Shown one piece after another: positions 58,801-62,687 of a DNA stretch of 64,000 nucleotides (position 1 is its first letter; every line of letters begins with the position of its first letter). The DNA comes from Parelaphostrongylus tenuis. Its lineage: Eukaryota > Nematoda > Chromadorea > Rhabditida > Metastrongylidae. The position numbers were made by a program, and so were the translations under genes. The notes under the pieces are model-generated. The model made no database searches. It saw only the letters and a list, made by a program, of their open reading frames with translations, and had not been told where the DNA came from. The DNA lies in NCBI GenBank assembly GCA_019055375.1, contig JAHQIW010000362.1:160336-224335 (forward strand), read 5' to 3'.

Positions 58801-61441
58801 ATTTAACTCATGGTTACAGAAAGAACTATTTCGACCGTTATTTGATATCATCGTAAACAAGATAGAACTGCCATAGTAGGAGCCTCATCTATACGACAGC
58901 AGGATTCTTTTCGGTTCCCCGGGGACAAATGAAGAAGCGACCTCTTTCGCTGGACAAGGAATTATCATAAAAGTGCTAGTAATCATTCGAAAGCTTAAAT
59001 CTTTGGTTATTGCGAATTTGTGCTCCTTTATTCATGAATTCTTTTGACTCTGTAGCATTCGAAACTAAGTTGCGTTTTATACTCGTCGCTTGCTTTAATA
59101 TCAGTTCGCTGGAAGCACGGAAAGTATCTTAACGCGTAGAAAAAACTATTGTAGAATCAGAGTCACACGTTTCATGGAGAGTTTCTTGCGGATTGGAGAA
59201 AAAATCCTAAATAATAAGAAAAATCGCGCTTCGGATGTGTAACATATCAGAGCCATCGATCGGTCGCTGTGTTGAGACCGCGGGCAACCCCCTTCCTCTT
59301 GCTCCTCCCGAGCGCGTAGATTGGCCAAAAGAACAAATGTCCATGTATGTGAATCAATGTTATTTTCCACGATACACTGCAGTGAAACGTTTTTCCAGAA
59401 AATAAGCACAGTATTGGAATCATTGAAACTTACGTTATCGAATGGTTACTAATAGTCTGAATGAGGAGTTCTGTCTTGCAGAAAAAACGCGTATCTGGGA
59501 AACAAATGCTTTCATTTTGCTGAAGCGTTGTAAATAAGTTTTTTTCTTTCGAAAAAGGAGCACGTAGCGCAGTAGCCAGAGATTTGATCTTTTTAATGAT
59601 TTGAAAAAATGCAATAAAAGGTCTTCTGCAGCGAGTGGGGTCGTTTCTTCTTTGTACTTAGATGACCGCAAAGATCCACTAGCAGTTGAAAAATTTTCAC
59701 GAATGATAGTTGAGAGGAACTAAGCGAGTGAAAAAATTTGTTAAAATCCAAATGAGTTTGTTACAATAAGCAGGATTTGCCTCAAGGGGAATGATGCAAA
59801 TTTTTTGACATTGCCAGCTTGGGGATATCGTTGGATTGTTTATTAACCTTATATTGAATTCGGTTGATTTATTTCATGATACGGCATAAGCTCCAAGTGA
59901 ATGCACCGTCGATCAACCACAATAGGCCACTAACTCACCGCTTTATTTCAGAGTTCTCAAAATCAGATTTATTTTTGGAATTTCTCTATAACAATAACTA
60001 ATTCAGTGACGATTCATAGAGTAGCATTACAGGCTGAACGAGCTCGACGGCAAGCAGAATATGAGAGTGTTGAAAGTAAGGAGACAGCAACTGCGTTGAC
60101 TAACATAAATGCCGCCTTGGGTGCTCATAAGAAACGGCTTGAAGGAGAACTACAGGTAATGAAATTATAATAAGCAAGTGATGTTTGAGTAATGTGAGAT
60201 TACTCCGAGAGATCAGGAGCTGTCCAAAGTACAGGGATTCATAAAAAAAGAAGATTTCTAAAGCACATATGACGGAAAAATTTGGTTGATTTGTTGTTTT
60301 TCTTCTCGAATTTGTTTGAATTATGACACAGTAGCAACTTTTGACTTCTATGAAAGCTAGAAAATTCAGCTTCTTCTCAATCTTACAAAGAACTAGTGCT
60401 AATGTTGAACTCGATTTACAGCAGCTACAATCCGAAATGTCAGAAACACTTAATGAATTGAAAGGGGCGGAGGATCGAGCTAAAAAGGTTTGACGATTTT
60501 ATTTTCACATTACCTTCATTCTTCAGGCTTTTGATTAACTTGCTTGCTATTCCTCTTTCGATCGAATCATGAAGTGCACATAAAAAGTAAAAAAATGAAT
60601 CTTTTCACATAAGCTACGAGCTGTGTGTTTATTCGATGCTACAAATGCAAATTTCATCATCTATTCGTCAATTGAGAAACTTATCACTTTTTACAAAACT
60701 GTTTAAAAACTATAATGGTGAGGGTTGTGATGATATTCCATATTTGTGCAAATTTCCAGTGCTCACTTGAAGTTGGAACGGCTGAGCGATGAACTACGAT
60801 CTGAGCAAGAACATGCACAAAACCTCTTCAAGACAAGAAAGGCGCTTGAATCACAAGTGAAGGTAATGAGAATTACGATTTGAACTTACTACAGCATGAT
60901 GATGATAACATCAGTATTAAAGTGCTTTGGTATCAATAAAGTCAAAGGAGCGCCCAGACGATAAAATCATAAGCCTTGCAATCATTTTTGAGCCACGCAT
61001 GTCAGTGGTCTGTCAAACAGGGCTGACTTATAGAGCCCGATACACGTGTTGCGATCTTGCGATCTCGTCAGTCAGGCAGTTACCCTTTCTCGTCTTTTGC
61101 TAATCTGTGTGGGTGGATCGGTCCCCACACTGAGAGTTAGCGACGACTATGTGCCATACTGAAATTTGAGCTGTGGTTTTAAGAAAACATTCGAAACGAA
61201 AGTTATGATAAAATCATACTTGATCAGTAGATCATCCAAAGTTAAAAATTTGCAAAAAAAATAGGAGAATATGACAAGAACGTTAATAAAATCTTCTATT
61301 TAACAAGAAAAATCAAAAACAGTCGGAATTGTCTTCAAGAATTAATACTGGTATTTTTGAGGATATGCAAGCACGGCTAGAAGAAGCAGAGGCGCAGTCA
61401 ATGAAGGGCGGCAAAAGAGCCATTGCTAAGTTGGAAGCAAA
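16779..61441 (+). CDS. Muscle-type myosin heavy chain (class II), 49 exons in window, 3' end missing
   Basis: Actin-based ATP-driven motor of the thick filament, acting in the sarcomere of muscle. Translated exons give an N-terminal SH3-like region (about residues 35-80), P-loop GESGAGKT (about 175-182), switch I NNNSSRF (about 234-240), switch II DIAGFE (about 458-463), the PNEHKQSG segment, SH1/SH2 cysteines (about 697 and 707), IQ-type lever arm (about 785-835) and a heptad coiled-coil rod from about 845 to the last residue seen (about 1822). Nematode muscle heavy chains are about 1,940-1,970 residues, so about 120-130 are beyond 64000. Start: first in-frame ATG, 41 bases after a TTTTGCAG acceptor, giving [13 protein letters not shown], the normal family N-terminus. 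Splice phase agrees at every junction once eight one-base indels are allowed (exons 3, 12, 14, 20, 23, 25, 35, 48). Exons 8 and 27 lack an AG acceptor and exon 45 has a GC donor. Which paralogue this is (unc-54, myo-1, myo-2, myo-3 or myo-5 type) I cannot settle. Confidence 0.95.
17566..18330. mobile_element. MITE-like element, intron 1
   Basis: The left end reads TTTTCCGGGAACATATGAAG; the right end, reverse-complemented, reads TTATCCGAGTACAAATGAAG. Internal words (ATTCGAAAGCTTAAATCT, CAGCGAAGTAATAGTAAAA) recur in the copies at 29.7-30.4 and 58.9-59.7 kb. About 760 bases, no ORF, so a non-autonomous DNA transposon is likely. It ends 34 bases before exon 2. Confidence 0.6.
18364..18501 (+). 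CDS. Myosin exon 2 (SH3-like N-terminal domain)
   Basis: Residues 20-65 after acceptor TTTGTAG. Reads [20 protein letters not shown] and on through the SH3-like barrel ([17 protein letters not shown]). 46 codons, phase 0 at both ends. Confidence 0.92.
18966..19105 (+). CDS. Myosin exon 3, one base short
   Basis: Begins [18 protein letters not shown], then the frame is lost. The family continues [20 protein letters not shown], which is present one frame over. The A run at 19015-19019 has five A where six are needed. Length 140; 141 would keep the frame into exon 4. Confidence 0.9.
19474..19630 (+). CDS. Myosin exon 4
   Basis: Reads [19 protein letters not shown] and on to [18 protein letters not shown], the conserved transducer-side start of the motor. 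Ends phase 1 with donor GTAGGT. Confidence 0.94.
19880..19985 (+). CDS. Myosin exon 5 (P-loop)
   Basis: Carries the Walker A P-loop GESGAGKT followed by [18 protein letters not shown], which binds the ATP phosphates. Ends phase 2 with donor GTTAGT. Confidence 0.95.
20170..20249 (+). CDS. Myosin exon 6 (loop 1)
   Basis: [20 protein letters not shown] then PVLEAFG. The lysine-rich start is loop 1, which tunes ADP release in class II myosins; it is several residues shorter and more basic than the glycine-containing loop of C. elegans UNC-54. Followed by a 4.2 kb intron. Confidence 0.92.
20390..20890. repeat. Dispersed repeat pair in intron 6
   Basis: Two related units (about 20390-20580 and 20640-20890) share AAAAGAACACTC and TTATAGAGC/CATAAG words; a third relative lies at about 60950-61220 in intron 48. 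Confidence 0.45.
21170..21330 (+). repeat. tRNA-like SINE head (third type)
   Basis: GGCCGAGTGGTGAGTAATGC resembles a class II tRNA A box region; CTCGAGATTGCAAGAATATC follows. A body word, CTCAAGATTGCAAGGACA, recurs at 50270 in another copy. Confidence 0.4.
21480..21775 (-). repeat. SINE family B copy
   Basis: On the - strand: tRNA-like head (CAGTGGTCAGAGGTGC, GGTTCGATCTCGCGC), then GGCTCACCAAGCC, ATTGAATG and CAACGCCACGAGCTTTATCC. About 296 bases, same layout as at 35.5, 38.0 and 43.4 kb. Confidence 0.7.
22310..23040. repeat. SINE family A cluster with inverted units
   Basis: Three tRNA-like units: - strand at about 22425-22490, + at 22686-22757, + truncated at about 22990-23035. The bodies between them (CTGTCAGC...GACTACCCAC) are inverted relative to each other, and the middle unit is flanked by inverted GATGTTACAATATACCCAAT sequences. 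Confidence 0.65.
22686..22757 (+). tRNA. tRNA-like unit with complete cloverleaf
   Basis: 72 bases. Acceptor stem GCGTCGG/CCGATGC, anticodon stem TGCCC/GGGTG with loop CCGGATA, T stem TGGG/CCCA around TTCGAAT. The acceptor stem differs from the 4150 copy on both strands yet still pairs. C at position 33 argues against an ordinary tRNA. Confidence 0.4.
24495..24599 (+). CDS. Myosin exon 7 (switch I)
   Basis: [20 protein letters not shown] and on to GGDIEH. NNNSSRF is switch I, contacting the nucleotide gamma-phosphate and magnesium. Acceptor TTCTAG, donor GTAAGT, exit phase 1. Confidence 0.95.
24680..24778 (+). CDS. Myosin exon 8, acceptor without AG
   Basis: Reads [20 protein letters not shown] then [13 protein letters not shown], strongly conserved. 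The bases before the exon are TTTTTACG where a nematode acceptor such as TTTTACAG is expected. Phase and homology fix the start at 24680; no usable AG lies nearby. Confidence 0.85.
25134..25237 (+). CDS. Myosin exon 9
   Basis: [20 protein letters not shown] then [15 protein letters not shown], motor upper 50K region. Acceptor TTCCAG, exit phase 0. Followed by a 2.4 kb repeat-filled intron. Confidence 0.93.
25560..27490. repeat. Dispersed repeats filling intron 9
   Basis: Contains TACGCCGCGCATTTGCTTG (25873) and TTCACACTTGGCGCGCATTT (26799) with flanks recurring at 42284, 23656 and 15969. No protein signature. Confidence 0.5.
27637..27700 (+). CDS. Myosin exon 10
   Basis: [20 protein letters not shown] then AG, matching the EAFDIL...YRL helix of the motor. 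Acceptor TTTCAG, donor GTTAGT, exit phase 1. Confidence 0.92.
27860..27934 (+). CDS. Myosin exon 11
   Basis: [20 protein letters not shown] then LENGK. It corresponds to the [17 protein letters not shown] block of muscle myosins. Exit phase 1. Confidence 0.92.
28202..28321 (+). CDS. Myosin exon 12, one extra base
   Basis: [20 protein letters not shown] then [16 protein letters not shown]. The A run 28307-28311 has five A; with four, the exon ends GQNLEQ and joins exon 13 in frame. As given, the junction is out of frame. Confidence 0.9.
28532..28599 (+). CDS. Myosin exon 13
   Basis: [20 protein letters not shown] then IN, the conserved helix before switch II. Acceptor TTTTTTAAG, exit phase 2. 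Confidence 0.92.
28698..28985 (+). repeat. SINE family B copy (+)
   Basis: GACGCAGCGGTTAGAGGAAC and CTGTTCGATCCGCGC form the tRNA-like head; GAATTGGTGCCAGATTTGTC and GGAATTGATTAGCGCC match the body and tail of the - strand copies. It lies in intron 13. Confidence 0.65.
29567..29652 (+). CDS. Myosin exon 14 (switch II), one extra base
   Basis: [20 protein letters not shown] then IAGFEIFD. DIAGFE is switch II, which couples ATP hydrolysis to the power stroke. The T run 29636-29639 has four T where three keep the frame. Confidence 0.92.
29720..30385. mobile_element. MITE-like element, intron 14
   Basis: The left end has GAAGCGATCCTATCGCTGGA and the right end GTCGTTTCTTCATCTGTC, the same inverted termini as at 17.57 and 58.9 kb. 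Internal CAGCGAAGTAATAGTAAAA is shared with the first copy. It ends about 37 bases before exon 15. Confidence 0.55.
30422..30592 (+). CDS. Myosin exon 15 (relay helix)
   Basis: [20 protein letters not shown] then [20 protein letters not shown] and [17 protein letters not shown]. This is the relay helix and loop. An H stands where the family usually has F just after switch II. Phase 0 throughout. Confidence 0.95.
30882..31022 (+). CDS. Myosin exon 16
   Basis: [20 protein letters not shown] then [20 protein letters not shown], lower 50K actin-binding region. Acceptor TTTCAG, donor GTGAGT. Confidence 0.95.
31592..31669 (+). CDS. Myosin exon 17
   Basis: [20 protein letters not shown] then WLEKNK, the conserved HYAGTV segment. 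26 codons, phase 0 at both ends. Confidence 0.94.
31731..31862 (+). CDS. Myosin exon 18 (into loop 2)
   Basis: [20 protein letters not shown] then [12 protein letters not shown] and LGRKAPGKK. The end is loop 2, the variable actin-contact loop; the glycine run seen in UNC-54 is absent and the loop is short and basic. Confidence 0.93.
32212..32245 (-). ncRNA. Penelope-type terminal motif, second variety
   Basis: On the - strand, GACTAGGCTGCAAGGCCGAA then ACATG: a GGC..GCCGAAAC arrangement like the other terminal motifs but with CTAGGCT in place of CTGANGA. Weak. Confidence 0.25.
32519..32648 (+). CDS. Myosin exon 19
   Basis: [20 protein letters not shown] then [20 protein letters not shown] and KQS. 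Conserved strut and actin-interface block. Exit phase 1. Confidence 0.94.
33080..33310. repeat. tRNA-like SINE copies, head to head
   Basis: On the - strand GCCGAGTGGTTGTAACAC resembles the third SINE type head; on the + strand GGTGGCGCAAGTGGTCGAG starts about 25 bases further on. In intron 19. Confidence 0.35.
33706..33824 (+). CDS. Myosin exon 20 (SH1/SH2), one extra base
   Basis: [13 protein letters not shown], then the expected [18 protein letters not shown] one frame over. One surplus base at 33743-33745 makes an in-frame TAA at 33747-33749. Both reactive cysteines (SH2 and SH1) are present once the frame is restored. Confidence 0.9.
33860..34510. repeat. Dispersed repeat in intron 20
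   Basis: GAATGATTACTAGAAGTCTT, GAGCGCAATAAAAATTG and GATAGGGGAAAAGTAC words are shared with 16.4-16.7 and 27.4 kb copies. No ORF of note. Confidence 0.45.
34978..35107 (+). CDS. Myosin exon 21 (converter)
   Basis: [20 protein letters not shown] then [20 protein letters not shown] and NTK. Converter domain before the lever arm. Acceptor GCTCAG, exit phase 0. Confidence 0.93.
35493..35795 (-). repeat. SINE family B copy
   Basis: Same order as the 21.5 kb copy: tRNA-like head at the right end (GCGCATATGGCGCAGTGGTC on the - strand) and CTCTCGGCGTTGAGCAATCC at the left. In intron 21, about 200 bases from another, opposite copy. Confidence 0.7.
36001..36290 (+). repeat. SINE family B copy (+)
   Basis: Head GCGTGTGGCGCAGTGGTTAG with a pairing CGCACGC 50 bases on, then GGCTCACCAAGCCTTCATG and a tail ending in AACGCCGA. 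Lies in intron 21, opposite to the copy at 35.5 kb. Confidence 0.7.
36422..36558 (+). CDS. Myosin exon 22 (lever arm, first IQ)
   Basis: [20 protein letters not shown] then [29 protein letters not shown] is near-invariant in muscle myosins. FQSACRHYL is the first IQ-type light-chain site. Exit phase 2 at donor GTGAAT. Confidence 0.94.
36640..37090. repeat. SINE family A copy, degraded
   Basis: GTCAGCAATTAACCC and AGCTGACATCTATTGGGCAT correspond to the family A body in - orientation; a tRNA-like head in + orientation (CCTCGGTGGTGTAATGATAG) follows at about 37008. In intron 22. Confidence 0.5.
37575..37716 (+). CDS. Myosin exon 23 (second IQ, head-rod junction), one extra base
   Basis: [20 protein letters not shown] then [20 protein letters not shown]. 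The IQRNVRAW segment is the second light-chain site. The T run 37639-37641 has three T where two keep the frame. Confidence 0.92.
37905..37945 (+). ncRNA. Hammerhead-like / Penelope terminal motif, degraded
   Basis: TTTGAGGAAGGTGAAACCGT then CGAAACGTCAATT: same layout as the other motifs but the CTGANGA word has a change. No Penelope ORF next to it. Confidence 0.3.
38005..38303 (-). repeat. SINE family B copy
   Basis: Left end AAGCTCTCGGGGTTGATCAG, right end CTCTGACCACTGCGCCACAT, both as in the other - strand copies. In intron 23. Confidence 0.7.
39350..39422 (-). repeat. tRNA-like unit
   Basis: On the - strand GGCTGTGGTCGAGTGGTTAG (A-box region) and ACTGGTTCTATCTCCTCCC (B-box region). It resembles a serine-type head; no complete cloverleaf was drawn. 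Confidence 0.4.
39594..39672 (+). CDS. Myosin exon 24 (rod start)
   Basis: [20 protein letters not shown] then AENTRLQ, start of the heptad coiled coil (S2). Acceptor TTTCAG, exit phase 0 at GTGAAC. Confidence 0.9.
39742..39853 (+). CDS. Myosin exon 25, one extra base
   Basis: [20 protein letters not shown] then [16 protein letters not shown]. Six A at 39845-39850, where five give an end VEKQ that joins exon 26 with exactly the family's rod spacing. Confidence 0.88.
40151..40222 (+). CDS. Myosin exon 26
   Basis: [20 protein letters not shown] then ARKK. Start at 40151 (after TTCTAG) rather than 40158, because only this keeps heptad length once exon 25 is corrected. Confidence 0.86.
40290..40400 (+). 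CDS. Myosin exon 27, acceptor without AG
   Basis: [20 protein letters not shown] then [17 protein letters not shown]. Homology and heptad count demand a start at 40290, but the preceding bases are GTTTTTAT. Loss of AG from a TTTTTATAG site would explain this. Confidence 0.78.
40457..40522 (+). CDS. Myosin exon 28
   Basis: [20 protein letters not shown] then EE, S2 rod. Preceded by a 56-base intron and followed by a 2.5 kb intron carrying a Penelope remnant. Confidence 0.93.
40670..42100 (-). mobile_element. Penelope-like retroelement remnant, intron 28
   Basis: On the - strand in order: [17 protein letters not shown] (about 42040-41950), homologous to the RT block [22 protein letters not shown] then SSLANA (about 41815-41750), the RT motif MGQRLAPSLA; then a GIY-YIG-region stretch (about 41290-41070) that matches the 62.9-63.1 kb copy base for base in patches (CTAGGTGCTCTTTAAT, CCGTCTCTACCGT). 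A CATGAAGAAGGCG motif sits near 40700. All frames are broken. Confidence 0.65.
42080..42560. repeat. Dispersed repeat in intron 28
   Basis: TTCACACCCGACGCGCATTT (42285) and CTCGGCTTGGGTCTGCGAAT parallel the 26.8 kb copy; flanks match too. Non-coding. Confidence 0.45.
43035..43211 (+). CDS. Myosin exon 29
   Basis: [20 protein letters not shown] then [20 protein letters not shown] and [19 protein letters not shown]. Classic KVKAKLE / EREKR rod block. 59 codons. Confidence 0.95.
43385..43675 (-). repeat. SINE family B copy
   Basis: Closest to the consensus of the group: AAGCTCTCGGCGTTGATCAA at the left, CCACTGCGCCACATGCG at the right, ATTGAATGCACATCTGG inside. In intron 29. Confidence 0.72.
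44053..44117 (+). CDS. Myosin exon 30
   Basis: [20 protein letters not shown] then KK. Rod; exit phase 2 at GTGAGA. Confidence 0.92.
44568..44715 (+). CDS. Myosin exon 31
   Basis: [20 protein letters not shown] then [20 protein letters not shown] and [15 protein letters not shown] and ELEEELE..RQSRSK are hallmark myosin rod blocks. Confidence 0.95.
44796..44912 (+). CDS. Myosin exon 32
   Basis: [20 protein letters not shown] then [19 protein letters not shown]. Contains the GGAT skip-type region of the rod. Confidence 0.95.
45436..45572 (+). CDS. Myosin exon 33
   Basis: [20 protein letters not shown] then [28 protein letters not shown] and [16 protein letters not shown] are strongly conserved. 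Exit phase 2. Confidence 0.95.
46140..46480. repeat. Dispersed repeat in intron 33
   Basis: TTTCTTGCTGAACAAGCTTT, CCAAAAGCTGAAATCTCGG and GCTGTAGCAGCGAAAATAAT words recur at 42.1 and 49.2 kb. Confidence 0.4.
46534..46615 (+). CDS. Myosin exon 34
   Basis: [20 protein letters not shown] then DSESKQRQ, rod. Acceptor TATTCAG, donor GTAGAA. Confidence 0.9.
46785..47045 (+). repeat. tRNA-like SINE copy
   Basis: GGGGTGGTATATTGGTAAGT head with ACCAGGAAGCAAAGTGCTGG, then a body ending CGAAGATCTTCGTGGAGGAT. The tail shares AATATTCGAA and GAGGA words with 23.93 kb. Confidence 0.4.
47477..47612 (+). CDS. Myosin exon 35, one base short
   Basis: [20 protein letters not shown] then [13 protein letters not shown], followed one frame over by [13 protein letters not shown]. 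At 47575-47576 two A stand where three keep the frame; as given TGA follows. Confidence 0.9.
47905..48034 (+). CDS. Myosin exon 36
   Basis: [20 protein letters not shown] then [27 protein letters not shown] is near-invariant in muscle myosin rods. Confidence 0.95.
48165..48253 (+). CDS. Myosin exon 37
   Basis: [20 protein letters not shown] then LKTELQRLI. Light meromyosin part of the rod, exit phase 2. Confidence 0.93.
48335..48437 (+). CDS. Myosin exon 38
   Basis: [20 protein letters not shown] then [26 protein letters not shown] is a strong myosin signature. Confidence 0.95.
48497..48610 (+). CDS. Myosin exon 39
   Basis: [20 protein letters not shown] then [18 protein letters not shown]. 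Donor GTTGGT, followed by a 1.9 kb repeat-rich intron. Confidence 0.94.
49060..50000. repeat. Dispersed repeats in intron 39
   Basis: ACTGTAGCAGCGAAAATGAG, AAATGACTGCTAAAGCAGAC and GCCACAGCGCAGCAAAAAGG are shared with other copies. Most of this 1.9 kb intron is this material. Confidence 0.4.
50150..50345 (+). repeat. tRNA-like SINE copy (third type)
   Basis: CTGGCCGAGTGGTTGTGATG head; CCCCATGGAACACCACAACC and TTCTACGACGTTCTCAAAGA body words recur at about 57.45 kb (GTGGAACACTCCAGTC, TTCTACGACGTTCATC). Confidence 0.45.
50548..50727 (+). CDS. Myosin exon 40
   Basis: [20 protein letters not shown] then [32 protein letters not shown] is diagnostic for myosin light meromyosin. 60 codons. Confidence 0.96.
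50887..51027 (+). CDS. Myosin exon 41
   Basis: [20 protein letters not shown] then [20 protein letters not shown]. Strong rod signature with the GG skip. Confidence 0.96.
51468..51581 (+). CDS. Myosin exon 42
   Basis: [20 protein letters not shown] then [18 protein letters not shown]. One of the most conserved rod blocks. Confidence 0.96.
51735..51866 (+). CDS. Myosin exon 43
   Basis: [20 protein letters not shown] then [20 protein letters not shown]. 44 codons, donor GTAAGT. Intron 43 (2.9 kb) hosts SINEs and a Penelope 3' fragment. Confidence 0.96.
52030..52610. repeat. SINE family A cluster in intron 43
   Basis: Three decayed tRNA-like units: - strand about 52060-52133, + about 52216-52288, + about 52465-52537, each with GCGCCCCCGGA..GG.TGAAATG words. 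The body CTGTCAGCGTGAATGGGTAC...GCCGACAGATAG lies between. Confidence 0.6.
53425..54130 (-). mobile_element. Penelope-like retroelement 3' fragment, intron 43
   Basis: A 163-residue frame at 53630-54121 (-) reads [20 protein letters not shown] then [20 protein letters not shown] ... [12 protein letters not shown] ... [16 protein letters not shown]: the GIY-YIG endonuclease half with degraded YIG and a gap after SRSL. Downstream are a terminal motif (53519-53564) and an AACCTCGCGCCAGCT end. The RT half is absent, so the copy is 5'-truncated. Confidence 0.8.
53519..53564 (-). ncRNA. Hammerhead-like motif at a Penelope 3' end, one core change
   Basis: On the - strand CTCTAAAGAGGGCGGTGTCG then CGGAAACGTCAGCC; CTAAAGA replaces CTGANGA. 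Flanks GGCTC and ACGTC match the 62.4 kb copy. Confidence 0.35.
54410..54445 (+). ncRNA. Hammerhead-like / Penelope terminal motif, degraded
   Basis: GGCTTTGAAGAAGCGAAATC then GTCTAAGTGGCAGTC: layout kept, GAAA lost. Probably a dead copy. Confidence 0.25.
54727..54819 (+). CDS. Myosin exon 44
   Basis: [20 protein letters not shown] then [23 protein letters not shown] is invariant in muscle rods. Confidence 0.95.
54894..55013 (+). CDS. Myosin exon 45, GC donor
   Basis: [20 protein letters not shown] then [20 protein letters not shown]. The exon ends CAG followed by GCAGAT, so the 5 kb intron that follows would be GC-AG unless the C is an error. Confidence 0.9.
55560..56970 (+). mobile_element. 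RTE-like non-LTR retrotransposon, 5'-truncated and decayed
   Basis: Reads [17 protein letters not shown] then [20 protein letters not shown] and [20 protein letters not shown] (RT fingers), GDTISP, then at 56205-56885 a 226-residue frame with [20 protein letters not shown] and [16 protein letters not shown], ending in the [13 protein letters not shown] / [11 protein letters not shown] tail typical of nematode endonuclease-RT proteins. The catalytic FADD appears as FAYD near 56151. The endonuclease domain is absent. Sits in intron 45, same strand as the gene. Confidence 0.85.
57640..58400. repeat. Dispersed repeats in intron 45
   Basis: GGAATAGCAGCAGAAGAATT, TTCCACACATGGCGCCCGTT and TCGAATGATTACTATGAGTC echo the dispersed family; the 101-aa ORF here has no domain. 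Confidence 0.4.
58905..59672. mobile_element. MITE-like element, intron 45
   Basis: The left end has GGGGACAAATGAAGAAGCGA and the right end GGGGTCGTTTCTTCTTTGTA, inverted copies of each other. ATTCGAAAGCTTAAATCT inside matches the 17.6 kb copy exactly. Confidence 0.6.
60033..60155 (+). CDS. Myosin exon 46
   Basis: [20 protein letters not shown] then [20 protein letters not shown]. Joins exon 45 in frame as [14 protein letters not shown], as in other nematode myosins. Confidence 0.94.
60422..60487 (+). CDS. Myosin exon 47
   Basis: [20 protein letters not shown] then KK. Rod, 22 codons, phase 0. Confidence 0.93.
60760..60862 (+). CDS. Myosin exon 48, one extra base
   Basis: After acceptor TTTCCAG one surplus T (60760) precedes [20 protein letters not shown] then [14 protein letters not shown]. 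Without that base the exon is 34 codons and in register with the family heptads. Confidence 0.88.
61362..61441 (+). CDS. Myosin exon 49, last visible
   Basis: [20 protein letters not shown] then IAKLEAK. KGGK..IAKLE is the conserved assembly-competence end of the rod. Donor GTACGA, exit phase 2; the next exon should begin like VRELE but is not found before 64000. Confidence 0.93.
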
Positions 61442-61529
61442 GTACGACGTCAACATGATTTTTTTCCAATTTTCTAGATCTTCTAGGTTTTTTTTACTCA
61501 CTGGTAAATGAATCAAATTATTTGTCTTT

Positions 61530-61900
61530 CAACAAAACTCAAATGCAAAACATTCAACATCAAGCGGGAGTGCACGGAGCGAGTGCTCACCACTACACCA
61601 CAGATTCAACGGCCCTTGCACTGTTTTCTCGATAAATGCTATCGTAGCTATCAGCAACCAATCTTCAATAATAAATTTGGTTGGGGCAAGCACATACTGG
61701 CACTTAACCCTATGCTGACAGCTATTCGAAATCAATAATACAATGGAAAACTATAGTTTCACTGCTTTTTAGCAGCGGTACAATGTTTGGAATATGAATT
61801 CAAGAGTACTGTGTGGTATGCAAAACATTCAACATCAGGCGGGAGTTGAACTCAGATCAACTGCTCATCAGATTGTGAAGTATTATCCAGAATTTTTTCA
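61530..61900 (-). repeat. SINE family A copy, degraded
   Basis: On the - strand GCTGTCAGCATAGGGTTAAG and GGTTGCTGATAGCTACGATA match the body; tRNA-like remnants with GTGGTGAGCACTCGC and GAGTTCAACTCCCGCC flank it. In the last, open intron. Confidence 0.5.
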
Positions 61901-62422
61901 GCCAATAAACTCCATGCGTAGTTTTAGAAATATCTAAGAAGCTGCCCATGAGTATACTCACTCACCACTCACTGCACATTCGGATGACCTATGCAGGGTA
62001 TCGCCTTCAGAAGTAAGGGTATTATTTGAAGTTGTATTTCGCTTCCATGATATATATATCTAAGATGAAGCATAGTGAGCTGATCATAAGATGAGAAGTG
62101 TAATAAGTGTTCAATGTCAAATGAAGCACCTGCTTAGAAGTTAAATCCAACTCACGGTACGGTGGAAAGATAACTTGGACTTTATCGTAAACAAGAGGAG
62201 CTACTTTTCCGAAATGGTTGTAATGGAACGAAGACAGTCAATATATGGAGTCACATCACGAAAGGCAACATGTAACCCGAAACTCTGTAGAACTGTTGTA
62301 TAAAACTTTGAAAATGAGAAGAAAAGCTTAGAAAACTAATCTTTATTTAAAGCTTCACGAGGTTGGTATCTTTTCCCAATCGATTGCTCTTCTTTCCGGT
62401 CGATGGGTTTTCTCGATTGCTT

Positions 62423-62468
62423 GTGGCTGACGTTTCGGCAAATATGCCTTCTTCAGAGCCTGAACGTA
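62423..62468 (-). ncRNA. Hammerhead-ribozyme-like motif at Penelope 3' end
   Basis: On the - strand GGCTCTGAAGAAGGCATATT then TGCCGAAACGTCAGCC: CTGAAGA, GGC/GCC hairpin, GAAA. It lies about 80 bases from the element's end, where such ribozymes are reported in Penelope-like elements. Confidence 0.45.
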
Positions 62469-62687
62469 TTATTCGTTGCAGCTTTATTTATATGACTATA
62501 CAATAAGGAAAGAGAAAAAAAATTATTTGAAAATCTAAGGTATTGTAAGCGAAAATCGATTCAGGGAAAACCACTCACCTAACCATCTAATCCAGGGACT
62601 ACCTATGTTGTTAGCGCCAGGGTGACGTATGAACCCGCCCCCATGTCAATAGGTCAAACTATGCATAGGTGTCAGCTGGGACCCATG

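Noticed and set aside
16779..61441. Calling the myosin a pseudogene
   Set aside because: All lesions are one- or two-base indels or splice-site slips; catalytic motifs and splice phases are intact. Kept as an alternative in the findings.
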